Shown here one piece after another: positions 37,058 through 47,640 of a stretch of 64,000 nucleotides of DNA. This DNA is from Magnetospirillum sp. 64-120 (GTDB lineage: Bacteria; Pseudomonadota; Alphaproteobacteria; Rhodospirillales; Magnetospirillaceae): the NCBI GenBank assembly GCA_001898825.1, contig MKVK01000019.1, positions 124,001 through 188,000 of the forward strand, read 5' to 3'. Positions within the stretch are counted from its first letter, which is position 1. Each line of letters begins with the position of its first letter. The translations under genes were made by a program, and so were the position numbers. The notes beneath the pieces were generated by a model. That model was not told the DNA's origin, ran no database searches, and worked only from the letters and a program-made list of their open reading frames with translations.

Positions 37058-37539
37058 GCCCGCCTCACCACCGGGGCGGGGGCATCCATCAGCCCATGCG
37101 GGTCATAGGCTCCCGATTCCGGCTGGAAGGGCGCACGGCGGCGCCAGATTTGCAGCCCCTGGCCTTCCAGCATGGACAGCAGCACATGGTCCAGGCCGAT
37201 GCGCAGGGCGCGGTTAGCCAAAATCTGCAGCGGCACATGGCGGTTGCCGATATGCCAGGACACCCGGGCGAATTCGGCTTCGGTCCGGCACGAGATGTCG
37301 ATGACTTCTTCGTCGGCGGCGACCACCCGGATGAAGCCGCCGCCATCCAGTTCCAGCCCGTCGCCGTCCTTCATCTGGACGGCGCGCGGCAGGTCCAGCA
37401 AAAAGCCGGCGCCATCGTCGTCGGACAGCGCCACCCGGCGACGATGACGGTCGGCGGCGGCCAGGGTGACCGTGCCGACCGCTTGGTCGCCGGGCCAGCT
37501 TGCCGCCGGATGATGGGCGATGGCGCGGCGCAAGCTCAT
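37054..37539 (-). CDS. ureE: Urease nickel metallochaperone UreE
   Basis: Binds nickel and hands it to UreG. The 161-residue protein has the N-terminal peptide-binding-like domain (RRRVALSDDDGAGFLLDLPR) and the C-terminal metal domain (SWHIGNRHVPLQI, DHVLLSMLEGQG). The tail ends [14 protein letters not shown] and lacks the histidine-rich extension of the Klebsiella-type protein, so nickel storage capacity should be low. The start at 37539 (MSLRRAIAHHP) follows GGAAAGAG; an ATG at 37554 is less well placed. A REP-like repeat separates it from ureC. Confidence 0.9.
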   Translation of the reverse strand: MSLRRAIAHHPAASWPGDQAVGTVTLAAADRHRRRVALSDDDGAGFLLDLPRAVQMKDGDGLELDGGGFIRVVAADEEVIDISCRTEAEFARVSWHIGNRHVPLQILANRALRIGLDHVLLSMLEGQGLQIWRRRAPFQPESGAYDPHGLMDAPAPVVRRA

Positions 37540-37555
37540 GTTCGCTCTTTCCATC

Positions 37556-37624
37556 CGTCATGCCCGGGCTTGACCCGGGCATCTCCTGCAGCAATGGATC
37601 GCCGGGTCAAGCCCGGCGATGACG
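37556..37624. repeat. REP-like intergenic palindromic repeat, copy 1
   Basis: A 69-bp element bounded by CGTCA and TGACG and containing two GC-rich palindromes, GCCCGGGCTTGACCCGGGC and CGCCGGGTCAAGCCCGGCG. It lies between ureC and ureE. A related copy lies at 45083-45157. In RNA it would fold into two strong hairpins, possibly tuning expression within the operon. Confidence 0.85.
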
Positions 37625-37668
37625 GCCAAAAGGGAACAATGACGAAATCCCAGGCCATTCCCCCCCTC

Positions 37669-39375
<1,707 letters not shown>

Positions 39376-39379
39376 GATG

Positions 39380-39691
39380 TCAGCCCCCCAGCTTGCCGTT
39401 GACCAGCCCATTGAAGCCCCAGACCTCGCCGGTGCCGGCATAGGCCACCAGGGTCACGGTGCGGGTTTGGCCGGGCTCGAAGCGGGTGGCGGTGCCGGCC
39501 GGGATGTCCAGGCGGAAGCCCTTGGTCTTGGCGCGGTCGAAGGACAGCGCCGCATTGGTTTCGAAGAAATGGTAGTGGCTGCCCACCTGGATGGGGCGGT
39601 CGCCGGTATTGGCGACATCGACGGTGATGGTGGTGCGCTCGGCATTCAGGTCGATATGGCCTTCGGCGGTGATGATTTCGCCTGGGATCAT
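39380..39691 (-). CDS. ureB: Urease beta subunit
   Basis: A 103-residue structural subunit of the urease trimer, a separate gene rather than the fusion seen in Helicobacter. [17 protein letters not shown] at the start and [19 protein letters not shown] in the centre are family hallmarks. It is tightly packed between ureA (10 bp) and ureC (4 bp). Confidence 0.97.
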   Translation of the reverse strand: MIPGEIITAEGHIDLNAERTTITVDVANTGDRPIQVGSHYHFFETNAALSFDRAKTKGFRLDIPAGTATRFEPGQTRTVTLVAYAGTGEVWGFNGLVNGKLGG

Positions 39692-39701
39692 GGCAGCCCC
39701 C

Positions 39702-40004
39702 TTAGCGGATGGGGTTGTGGACGGTCACCAGCTTGGTGCCGTCGGGGAAGGTGGCTTCGACCTGGATTTCGTGGATCATCTCGGCGATGCCGTCCATGAC
39801 CTGGGCGCGGCTCAGCACAGTGGCGCCCTCGGCCATCAGTTCGGCCACCGGGCGGCCGTCGCGCGCCCCTTCGACGACGAAATCGGTGATCAGCGCCACC
39901 GCTTCGGGATAGTTCAGCTTGACGCCGCGCTCCAGGCGGCGGCGCGCCACCATGGCGGCCATGGCCACCAGCAGCTTGTCCTTTTCCCTTGGGCTTAGGT
40001 TCAT
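39702..40004 (-). CDS. ureA: Urease gamma subunit
   Basis: The 100-residue small structural subunit. [28 protein letters not shown]-type [20 protein letters not shown], and VTVHNPIR at the end identify it. The frame continues upstream to 40166, but that part overlaps ureD and is not coding. It lies 14 bp after the ureD stop. Confidence 0.97.
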   Translation of the reverse strand: MNLSPREKDKLLVAMAAMVARRRLERGVKLNYPEAVALITDFVVEGARDGRPVAELMAEGATVLSRAQVMDGIAEMIHEIQVEATFPDGTKLVTVHNPIR

Positions 40005-40018
40005 TGTTGTTTCCCTCC

Positions 40019-40870
40019 CTAGATGTCCCAAAGACGCGGCAAGCCCGCCGGTCGGTTCATGGCGTTGTGGCGTAAGTTTTTCCAGGCTTGGCCGAAAGCG
40101 GCGCGCAGACGGGCCGGGTCGTGATCCAGCCAGCGGGCCACCAGGACGCCGCCCACCAAAGAACAACCGAAGCGGCCGGGATAATCGGCCAGCAGATCGC
40201 GCAGATGGTCGCGATGGGCGGCGCCATCCGATCCCACCAGCACCAACGAGGCGGCGACGATGGCCCCGCCGAAACCGGCGGGCGCGTCCAGCACGGCGCG
40301 CAGATCGTCTTGCATATGCAGGGCGTCGACCCAGACCAAGCGGTTGTCGATGCGCACTTCCCAGGCTTCACGCAGCAATCCACGGGTCAGCGTTTCACCT
40401 CGCGCCACCCGGCCGAAGACCAGAATCTCGCCGGCCAGGACCACAGAATCCACTGCGGCATTGATACGGGTGGTGCGACGCAGACGCGAGCCGTCGAACA
40501 GGATGGTTTCCTGGGGCAGATATTCCAGCATGGCGCCGGTATCGGCGGTCAAATCCACCTGCACCACGGTGTCGGGGCCGGTGGAGCGATAGATTTTTTC
40601 CGCCGCGCTTCCCAGCACCAGCGCCTGGGCTGCCGGGCCGGCATGGACGGACAATTCCAAGATATCGCCGCCGGCCAGCCCACCCGAGGTGGTGACCAGC
40701 GCCGCCTGCGGCGGCTCGCCCAACGGCGGGTCGGGGAACAGCACGCGCAAAGGGGCGCGTTGGTACAGACGGCCCAGCCGGTCGGCGCCGTCCACATGGA
40801 CGAAGCCCAGCTCGGCTCTTCCGTGCATGCGGGTGAGTTGGGACTCAGACGGTGAGGTGCTTGCGGACAT
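40019..40870 (-). CDS. ureD: Urease accessory scaffold UreD
   Basis: A 283-residue beta-helical scaffold through which nickel is thought to pass to apo-urease. [43 protein letters not shown] and [13 protein letters not shown] are family motifs. The first 26 bases overlap the end of urtE, joining the transporter genes and the urease genes into one transcription unit. The order ureD-A-B-C-E-F-G is common in proteobacteria. Confidence 0.94.
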   Translation of the reverse strand: MSASTSPSESQLTRMHGRAELGFVHVDGADRLGRLYQRAPLRVLFPDPPLGEPPQAALVTTSGGLAGGDILELSVHAGPAAQALVLGSAAEKIYRSTGPDTVVQVDLTADTGAMLEYLPQETILFDGSRLRRTTRINAAVDSVVLAGEILVFGRVARGETLTRGLLREAWEVRIDNRLVWVDALHMQDDLRAVLDAPAGFGGAIVAASLVLVGSDGAAHRDHLRDLLADYPGRFGCSLVGGVLVARWLDHDPARLRAAFGQAWKNLRHNAMNRPAGLPRLWDI

Positions 40871-41555
40871 CGGCCTCTACCATGTGCGCCGTTTCCCCGG
40901 CCAGGATGACCTCGCCGCGATCCATCACAAGATAATCGTCGGCCAGTTCCTTGGCGAAGTCGAAATATTGCTCGACCAGCACGATGGCCATGGGATCGAA
41001 GGCCTTGATCTGGTTTTCCGCCAACAATCGGATGACACGGCCGATATCTTTGATGATGCTGGGCTGGATGCCCTCGGTGGGTTCGTCCAGGATCAGCAGG
41101 CGCGGACGGGTGACGAGCGCACGGGCGATGGCCAATTGTTGTTGCTGGCCGCCCGACAGGTCGCCGCCGCGTCGGTGCAGCATGTCTTTCAGCACCGGGA
41201 ACAGCTCGAAGATTTCCGCCGGAATGCTGCGATCGGCTCGCTTCAACGGCGAAAAGCCGGTTTCCAGGTTTTCGCGCACGGTCAATCGGGCGAAGATTTC
41301 GCGCCCCTGGGGCACGAAACCGATACCGGCCCTGGCCCGTTGATAAGCGGGCAGGGTGGTGATGTCGGTTCCCTCCCATTGGACGGCGCCGCTTTTCACC
41401 GTCTGCAGGCCCATGATCGCCCGCATCAGGCTGGTCTTGCCGACGCCGTTGCGGCCCAGCACACAGGTGACGCGGCCGGTTTGGGCTTTCAGCGACACGC
41501 CGCGAAGCGCGTGGCTGGCGCCGTAATACAGGTTGACGTTTTCCACCATCAGCAT
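40845..41555 (-). CDS. urtE: Urea ABC transporter ATPase UrtE
   Basis: A 236-residue LivF-like ATP-binding subunit. Walker A is GRNGVGKTS, the signature is LSGGQQQQLAIARAL, Walker B is LLILDEPTEGIQPSI, and QREFEIF-type Q-loop context is seen in GFVPQGREIFARLTV. The start (MLMVENVNLYYGASHAL) lies two bases past the urtD stop. Paired with UrtD it powers the UrtBC permease. Confidence 0.95.
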   Translation of the reverse strand: MLMVENVNLYYGASHALRGVSLKAQTGRVTCVLGRNGVGKTSLMRAIMGLQTVKSGAVQWEGTDITTLPAYQRARAGIGFVPQGREIFARLTVRENLETGFSPLKRADRSIPAEIFELFPVLKDMLHRRGGDLSGGQQQQLAIARALVTRPRLLILDEPTEGIQPSIIKDIGRVIRLLAENQIKAFDPMAIVLVEQYFDFAKELADDYLVMDRGEVILAGETAHMVEADVRKHLTV

Positions 41556-41557
41556 GA

Positions 41558-42348
<791 letters not shown>

Positions 42349-42352
<4 letters not shown>

Positions 42353-43437
42353 TGCGTCTTCTCCTTGGCCTTGGCTCGCAAGGTGGACCACAGGCCCACC
42401 AAACCCTTGGGGAGGGCCAAGGTGACGATGATGAACAGCGCGCCCAGGGCGAACAGCCACAATTCCGGCGCCGCCCCGGTCAGCCAAGTCTTGGCGCCGT
42501 TGACGGCGAAGGCGCCCAACAACGGACCCAACAACGTGCCGCGACCGCCCACCGCCACCCAGATGGCGATTTCGATGGAATTGGCCGGCGAGAATTCCGA
42601 CGGGTTGATGATGCCGACCTGGGGCACGTAAAGGGCGCCGGCGATGCCGGCCAAGACCGCCGAGACGGTGAAGGCGAACAATTTGACGCTGGTCACCGAA
42701 TAGCCCAGGAAACGCACCCGGCTTTCGGCATCGCGCACCGCCATCATGACCCGGCCGAGTTTCGAGGCGGCGACGAAGCGCACCACCAGGAAGGTGGCGC
42801 CGACCATGACGGCCGACAGCAGGTACAGCCCCATCTTGGTGCTGGCCTGGGTCAGGTCGAAGCCCAGGATGTCCTTGAAGTCGGTCAGGCCGTTATTGCC
42901 GCCGAAACCCATTTCGTTGCGGAAGAAGGCCAGCATCAGCGCATAGGTCATGGCCTGGGTGACGATGGACAGGTAAACGCCGTTGATGCGCGACCGAAAG
43001 GCCAGCCAGCCGAAGACGAAGGCCAGGATGCCGGGCACCACCATCACCATGATCAGGGCGAAGGCGAAATGGTCGAAGCCCATCCAGAACCACGGCAGTT
43101 CCTTCCAGTTCAGGAACACCATGAAATCGGGCAGTTCAGCATTGCCATAGCTGCCGCGGCTGCCGATGGCCCGCATCATGTACATGCCCATGGCGTAACC
43201 GCCCAGGGCGAAGAAGGCACCGTGGCCGAGCGACAGAACGCCGCAATAGCCCCACACCAAATTCATCGCCATGGCCAGGATGGCGTAGCACAGATATTTG
43301 CCGATCAGGGTGATCATGTAATTGGGCAAATGCAGGGCCGAGCCTTCGGGCACCGCCAGGTTCAGCACCGGCACCACCACCAGGAACAGCAATCCCAAGG
43401 CGGCGAAGCCGCTCCAAAAGGTCTTTTCGCTAAGCAT
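42349..43437 (-). CDS. urtC: Urea ABC transporter permease UrtC
   Basis: A 362-residue LivM-like inner-membrane permease with about ten hydrophobic segments. The stretch LVWGYCGVLSLGHGAFFALGGY (its core VLSLGHGAFFALGGY) and FRSRINGVYLSIVTQAMTYA are UrtC signatures, and VGGRGTLLGPLLGAFAVNGAK near the C-terminus is the ATPase contact. It starts 12 bp after urtB. Confidence 0.95.
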
Positions 43438-43449
43438 CGGCGGCCCCCC

Positions 43450-45039
43450 TTACGATTCCACCGAGCGGCCCTTGAGCGCGAACAAGCCGCGCGGGCGCTT
43501 TTGGATGAACAGGATGATGAAAACCAGCACCAGGATCTTGCCCAGCATGGCGCCGGCATAGGGTTCCAGGAACTTGTTGACCAAGCCCAGGGACAGCGCG
43601 CCCACCAGGGTTCCCCACAAGCTGCCGACGCCGCCGAACACCACCACCATGAAGGAATCGACGATGTAGCCTTGGCCCAGATTGGGACTGACATTGCCGA
43701 TCTGGCTCAGCGCCACCCCGGCGATGCCGGCGATGCCCGATCCCAGGCCGAAGGTCAACGCGTCGACCCGGCCGGTGGGAATGCCCATGGCCGACGCCAT
43801 CGGGCGGTTTTGGGTGACCGCGCGCATGGACAGGCCAAAGCTGGAATAGCGCAGCAACGCCGCTAGACCGCCCAGAACCGCCAGGCAGAAGAAGATGATG
43901 ACCACGCGGTTATAGGTCAGGGTGAAACCACCGGCCAGTTCCCAGCCGCCGGTCATCCAGGCCGGGTTGGCCACTTCCATGTTGGTGGCGCCGAAAATCT
44001 GGCGCACCACTTGTTGCAGCATCAGCGAGATGCCCCAGGTGGCCAGCATGGTTTCCAACGGCCGTCCGTAGAGGAAACGGATGACACCGCGTTCCAGGGC
44101 GATACCCACCAGGGCGGTGACGGCGAAGGCGGCAGGAAGGGCGGCCACCAGATAAAAGTCGATCAGGTCGGGCGGCAACACAGCGCGGAAGAATTGCTGG
44201 ACCGCATAAGCGGTGTAGGCGCCCAGCATGATCATCTCGCCATGGGCCATGTTGATCACCCCCATCACCCCGAAGGTGACGGCAAGGCCGATGGCGGCCA
44301 ACAGCAGCACGCTGCCCAAGGACAAACCCTGGAACAGGTTGGCGGAGAAGCCGATCAGACCCAGGCGGAAATCCATGCCCGACAGCATCTTGTCGGCGGC
44401 CTGACGGACGGCCGGGTCGGTCTCGGACGCCAGCAGGTCTTGCAGACGCGAGCGAATCTGCGGGTCGTTGGAATCGCCCAGCGTATTGATGGCGGCCAGC
44501 CGCCGTGCCGGGTCGTTGCTGGTCAGGTCAAGATTGGCCAGGGTGGCGGCCATCAATGCCTTGATGGCAGGGTCGGTTTCCTTGGCCTGGGCGGTGCGCA
44601 CCATGTCGGCGGCGTCGTCGGAACCCGATGCCATGATGGATTCCATGGCGGCGCGGCGGGCTTCGACATCCGGGCTGAACAGGGCCAGCCGGGCGGCAGC
44701 GCCTCGGGCGACCCCGCGCAGGCGGTTGTTGACGGTGATGGCGTCGAAGGCGGCAACCTGGACAACCTGTCCGCTGACCGGGTCGGTATAGGCACCGTTG
44801 TCTTCGATCAGAATCGAGCCGTCGGGACCATATCCCAGACGGCCGTCGGCCAGGGCTTCCAGCACCGGGGCGGCGCGGCCGTCACCCAAGGCGGCCAGCG
44901 CTTCGGCGGCAGCGATCTTGTCGGAATAGGATTCGCCGTTCAGCGCTTTGACACGCAGGGCGAAGTCGTCGTCGTCGGCATAAGCGGGCACCACGCTTAA
45001 CAGCGCCAGCAGGGCCAGGACCAGCTTCAGCATTTTCAC
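43450..45039 (-). CDS. urtB: Urea ABC transporter permease UrtB
   Basis: A 529-residue subunit with the two-part layout peculiar to UrtB: signal peptide (MKMLKLVLALLALLSVVPAYA), a periplasmic helical-repeat region of about 200 residues (LAALGDGRAAPVLEALADGR), then a LivH-like permease (INMAHGEMIMLGAYTAYAVQ, VVVFGGVGSLWGTLVGAL). The start is GTG at 45039, seven bases behind GGGGAG; ATG at 45033 is too far from it. A REP-like repeat separates it from urtA, which may let urtA be made in excess over the permease. Confidence 0.95.
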   Translation of the reverse strand: MKMLKLVLALLALLSVVPAYADDDDFALRVKALNGESYSDKIAAAEALAALGDGRAAPVLEALADGRLGYGPDGSILIEDNGAYTDPVSGQVVQVAAFDAITVNNRLRGVARGAAARLALFSPDVEARRAAMESIMASGSDDAADMVRTAQAKETDPAIKALMAATLANLDLTSNDPARRLAAINTLGDSNDPQIRSRLQDLLASETDPAVRQAADKMLSGMDFRLGLIGFSANLFQGLSLGSVLLLAAIGLAVTFGVMGVINMAHGEMIMLGAYTAYAVQQFFRAVLPPDLIDFYLVAALPAAFAVTALVGIALERGVIRFLYGRPLETMLATWGISLMLQQVVRQIFGATNMEVANPAWMTGGWELAGGFTLTYNRVVIIFFCLAVLGGLAALLRYSSFGLSMRAVTQNRPMASAMGIPTGRVDALTFGLGSGIAGIAGVALSQIGNVSPNLGQGYIVDSFMVVVFGGVGSLWGTLVGALSLGLVNKFLEPYAGAMLGKILVLVFIILFIQKRPRGLFALKGRSVES

Positions 45040-45082
45040 GGGCGAACTCCCCGAAAGGACTTTGGGGCAGGAAGGGGTATTT

Positions 45083-45157
45083 CGTCATTGCCGGGCTTGA
45101 CCCGGCAATCCATGGGCGGCTGCCGTCTGGACCCCCGGGTCAAGCCCGGGGGTGACG
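45083..45157. repeat. REP-like intergenic palindromic repeat, copy 2
   Basis: A 75-bp element bounded by CGTCA and TGACG with two palindromes, TGCCGGGCTTGACCCGGCA and CCCCCGGGTCAAGCCCGGGGG, between urtA and urtB. Same design as 37556-37624, so the two lie within one operon about 7.5 kb apart. As RNA hairpins they could protect the upstream urtA message from 3' decay. Confidence 0.85.
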
Positions 45158-45172
45158 AACGAGGGGTAAGTC

Positions 45173-46447
45173 TTACTTGAACTTGGGTTCGGTGCAGTTG
45201 CCGCAGACCCAGGGATAGGTCCAGTCGGCGGTCAGCTTGGCGCTTTCCGGGATATAGGGCGACCAGGCGTCGGCCTTGATGACGTCCTTGGTCTTCCACA
45301 CGGTCTGCAACTGGCCGTTGGCCTGGATTTCGCCGATGAAGACCGGCTTCGAGAGGTGGTGGTTGGTGTTCATCACGGCCACGCCGCCGGTCAGATTCTT
45401 GACCTTCTGGCCGTACAGCGCCTGGCGGACGGCGTCCACATTGGTGGTGCCGGCCTGCGAAACCGCCTGGGTCCACATCTTGAAGCCGATATAGGTGGCT
45501 TCCATGGGGTCGTTGGTGACGCGCTTGGGGTTCTTGATGAAGGTCTGCCACTGCTTGATGAAGGCGTCGTTTTCCGGGTTCTTCACCGACTGGAAGTAGT
45601 TCCAGGCGGCCAGATGGCCGACCAGGTTCTTGGTGTCGATGCCGGCCAGTTCTTCTTCACCCACCGAGAAGGCGACGACCGGGATCTGGTCGGCCTTGAT
45701 GCCCTGGTTGGCCAGTTCCTTGTAGAAGGGAACGTTGGCGTCGCCGTTGATGGTGGAAACCACGGCGGTCTTCTTGCCGGCGGCGCCGAACTTCTTGATG
45801 TCGGCGACGATGGTCTGCCAGTCGCTATGCCCGAAGGGGGTATAGTTGATCATGATGTCCTCGGCCTTGACGCCCTTGGACTTCAGATAGGCTTCCAAAA
45901 TCTTGTTGGTGGTGCGCGGATAGACATAGTCGGTGCCGGCCAGCACCCAACGCTTCACGTCGCCGCCATCCTTGCTCATCAGGTAATCGACGGCGGGAAT
46001 GGCTTGCTGGTTCGGCGCGGCGCCGGTGTAGAACACGTTGCGCGAGCTTTCCTCGCCTTCGTACTGCACCGGATAGAACAGCAGGCCGTTCATCTTTTCG
46101 AAGACCGGCAGCACCGACTTGCGCGACACCGAGGTCCAGCAGCCGAACACCGCGGCGACCTTTTCCTTTTCCAGCAGTTCCTGGGCCTTTTCGGCGAAAA
46201 GCGGCCAGTTCGAGGCCGGATCGACCACCACGGCCTCGACCTTCTTGCCCAGCAGGCCGCCCTTCTTGTTGATGTCGTCCACCATCATCAGGACGGTGTC
46301 CTTCAGCGTGGTTTCCGAAATCGCCATGGTGCCCGACAGCGAATGCAGGACGCCCACCTTGATGGTGTCGTCGGCGGCTTGGGCGAACATGGGCAGAAGG
46401 CTGGCGGTGGCGAACAGGCCGGCGCCGAGAATCCGGTTGAACTTCAT
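45173..46447 (-). CDS. urtA: Urea ABC transporter substrate-binding protein UrtA
   Basis: A 424-residue periplasmic binding protein with a cleavable signal (MKFNRILGAGLFATASLLPM, cleavage after AQA). [55 protein letters not shown], and GTDYVYPRTTNKI identify UrtA/FmdD-type proteins that bind urea or short amides. The C-terminus carries a CGNC pair. The start follows a short leader from the -24/-12 promoter at 46489-46504. A membrane-tethered paralogue lies at 50317-51630. Confidence 0.95.
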   Translation of the reverse strand: MKFNRILGAGLFATASLLPMFAQAADDTIKVGVLHSLSGTMAISETTLKDTVLMMVDDINKKGGLLGKKVEAVVVDPASNWPLFAEKAQELLEKEKVAAVFGCWTSVSRKSVLPVFEKMNGLLFYPVQYEGEESSRNVFYTGAAPNQQAIPAVDYLMSKDGGDVKRWVLAGTDYVYPRTTNKILEAYLKSKGVKAEDIMINYTPFGHSDWQTIVADIKKFGAAGKKTAVVSTINGDANVPFYKELANQGIKADQIPVVAFSVGEEELAGIDTKNLVGHLAAWNYFQSVKNPENDAFIKQWQTFIKNPKRVTNDPMEATYIGFKMWTQAVSQAGTTNVDAVRQALYGQKVKNLTGGVAVMNTNHHLSKPVFIGEIQANGQLQTVWKTKDVIKADAWSPYIPESAKLTADWTYPWVCGNCTEPKFK

Positions 46448-46488
46448 TCTGGTATCCCCCGTGCGAGATTGCAGGTGCCGAGGGAATA

Positions 46489-46504
46489 GGCAAGTGGCGG
46501 GCCA
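46489..46504 (-). promoter_or_regulatory. Sigma-54 (-24/-12) promoter of the urt-ure operon
   Basis: On the minus strand TGGCCCG-CCAC-TTGCC matches the consensus TGGCACR-N4-TTGCW with two mismatches and exact GG-N10-GC spacing. The predicted start leaves about 30 bases of leader before the urtA ATG. This fits nitrogen-limitation control by NtrC, although I could not find a convincing NtrC site upstream. Confidence 0.65.
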
Positions 46505-46935
46505 ACAGGCTGAATTCATACTAGTACATTGAAATATATAAAAACATACACTCCCCTGACTGCTGAAACCTTGTGCAAGTGACCAAAAATGCTGTTCACA
46601 GGGTCAGGGTGTGTTCAAAAAATAACCATTCGTCGTGATGTGTCTTGAAAATAGTCAATCGGTCTGTGGTGGGGAGTGTGGCCTAGTTGCCGTGTGACGA
46701 GCGGAATCTCTGGCGAAATTTTTTTTCGTAGAAATTTTAGCGTGATGTCGCACCTGCACAAAATCGCGTCACGACCAGATTTTTATATTTCTGTATTATT
46801 TCTGTGCAGGCCCAAAATACTTTGACGCCGCGCAAGCTGTGTTGCGGGCGTATCTAGGCTGTGCGATTTTGTGACGCAGGCACTGTACCGCGGCTTTGTT
46901 TCTGGTATTTTTCTCGAGGTGGGGATCGGAGGGGC
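46505..46935. promoter_or_regulatory. Divergent AT-rich control region between urtA and the response regulator
   Basis: This part of the 488-bp intergenic region holds no gene I can support and is notably AT-rich (46520-46560 and 46700-46870). CACAAAATCGC occurs at 46757-46767 and, inverted, as GCGATTTTGTG at 46863-46873; the two arms are about 100 bp apart and could be sites for the adjacent regulator. The regulator gene has a GGAGGGG ribosome site just before 46936. Confidence 0.5.
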
Positions 46936-47640
46936 ATGAACGTCAAATCCAGCATCCTTGTGGTCGACGATGACGAGACCGTGCGTGCGCTGATCGCCGC
47001 CTCGGTGTCGAAGGCCGGCTATCGGGTCGAGCAGGCCGAGGATGCCGCCGGCATGCGGGCGTGGCTGTCCACCGGGCAGATCGACCTGGTGGTGCTGGAC
47101 GTCAACCTGCCCGATGGCAACGGGCTGTCGTTGACCCGCGACTTGCGCACCCATTCCGACGTGGGCGTCATCATGGTCACCGAACGGGGCGGTCCCGACG
47201 ACCGTGCCCTGGGCATCGAACTGGGGGCCGACGACTATCTGCCCAAACCGGTCTATCCCCGCGAATTGCTGGCCCGGGTGAAAAGCGTTCTGGAACGACG
47301 CGCCGGTCTGCGCGGCGCCGGGACGTCGAACCGCCTGCGCTTTGCCGGCTGGACCATCGACCTCAGCGGGCGGGTGGTGCTGGACCAATTGGGCCGCGTC
47401 GCCGATCTGACCCCGGCCGAGTTTGACCTGCTGCACATTCTGGCCAGCCGGGCCGGGCGCATTCAAAGCCGCGAGGTGTTGATGGCGGCGTTGGGCTCGG
47501 ACGAAGGCGATTCGGGGCTGCGCAGCATCGACATCCTGATCAGCCGTCTGCGCAAGAAATTGGGCGGCGACGACACGCCGCTGATCGAAACCTGTCGCGG
47601 CCACGGCTATCGCTTCGTCCCCGGCATCAGCCGGGGATAG
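46936..47640 (+). CDS. OmpR-family response regulator
   Basis: A 234-residue regulator: receiver domain with D11-D12-D13, phosphoacceptor D55 in [11 protein letters not shown]82 and K104 (LPKPVYPRE), then a winged-helix DNA-binding domain ([34 protein letters not shown]). The ending [11 protein letters not shown] is typical, in the style of TorR-like regulators that pair with hybrid kinases. The start lies behind GGAGGGG. Its last 14 bases overlap the convergent hybrid kinase gene. It diverges from urtA, so it is well placed to control the urt-ure operon and its own unit. Confidence 0.9.
   Translation: MNVKSSILVVDDDETVRALIAASVSKAGYRVEQAEDAAGMRAWLSTGQIDLVVLDVNLPDGNGLSLTRDLRTHSDVGVIMVTERGGPDDRALGIELGADDYLPKPVYPRELLARVKSVLERRAGLRGAGTSNRLRFAGWTIDLSGRVVLDQLGRVADLTPAEFDLLHILASRAGRIQSREVLMAALGSDEGDSGLRSIDILISRLRKKLGGDDTPLIETCRGHGYRFVPGISRG

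Noticed and set aside
46570-46620. A possible NtrC or CRP operator (TGTGCA...TTCACA) upstream of urtA
   Set aside because: The half-sites do not fit the spacing or sequence of either consensus well enough to report.
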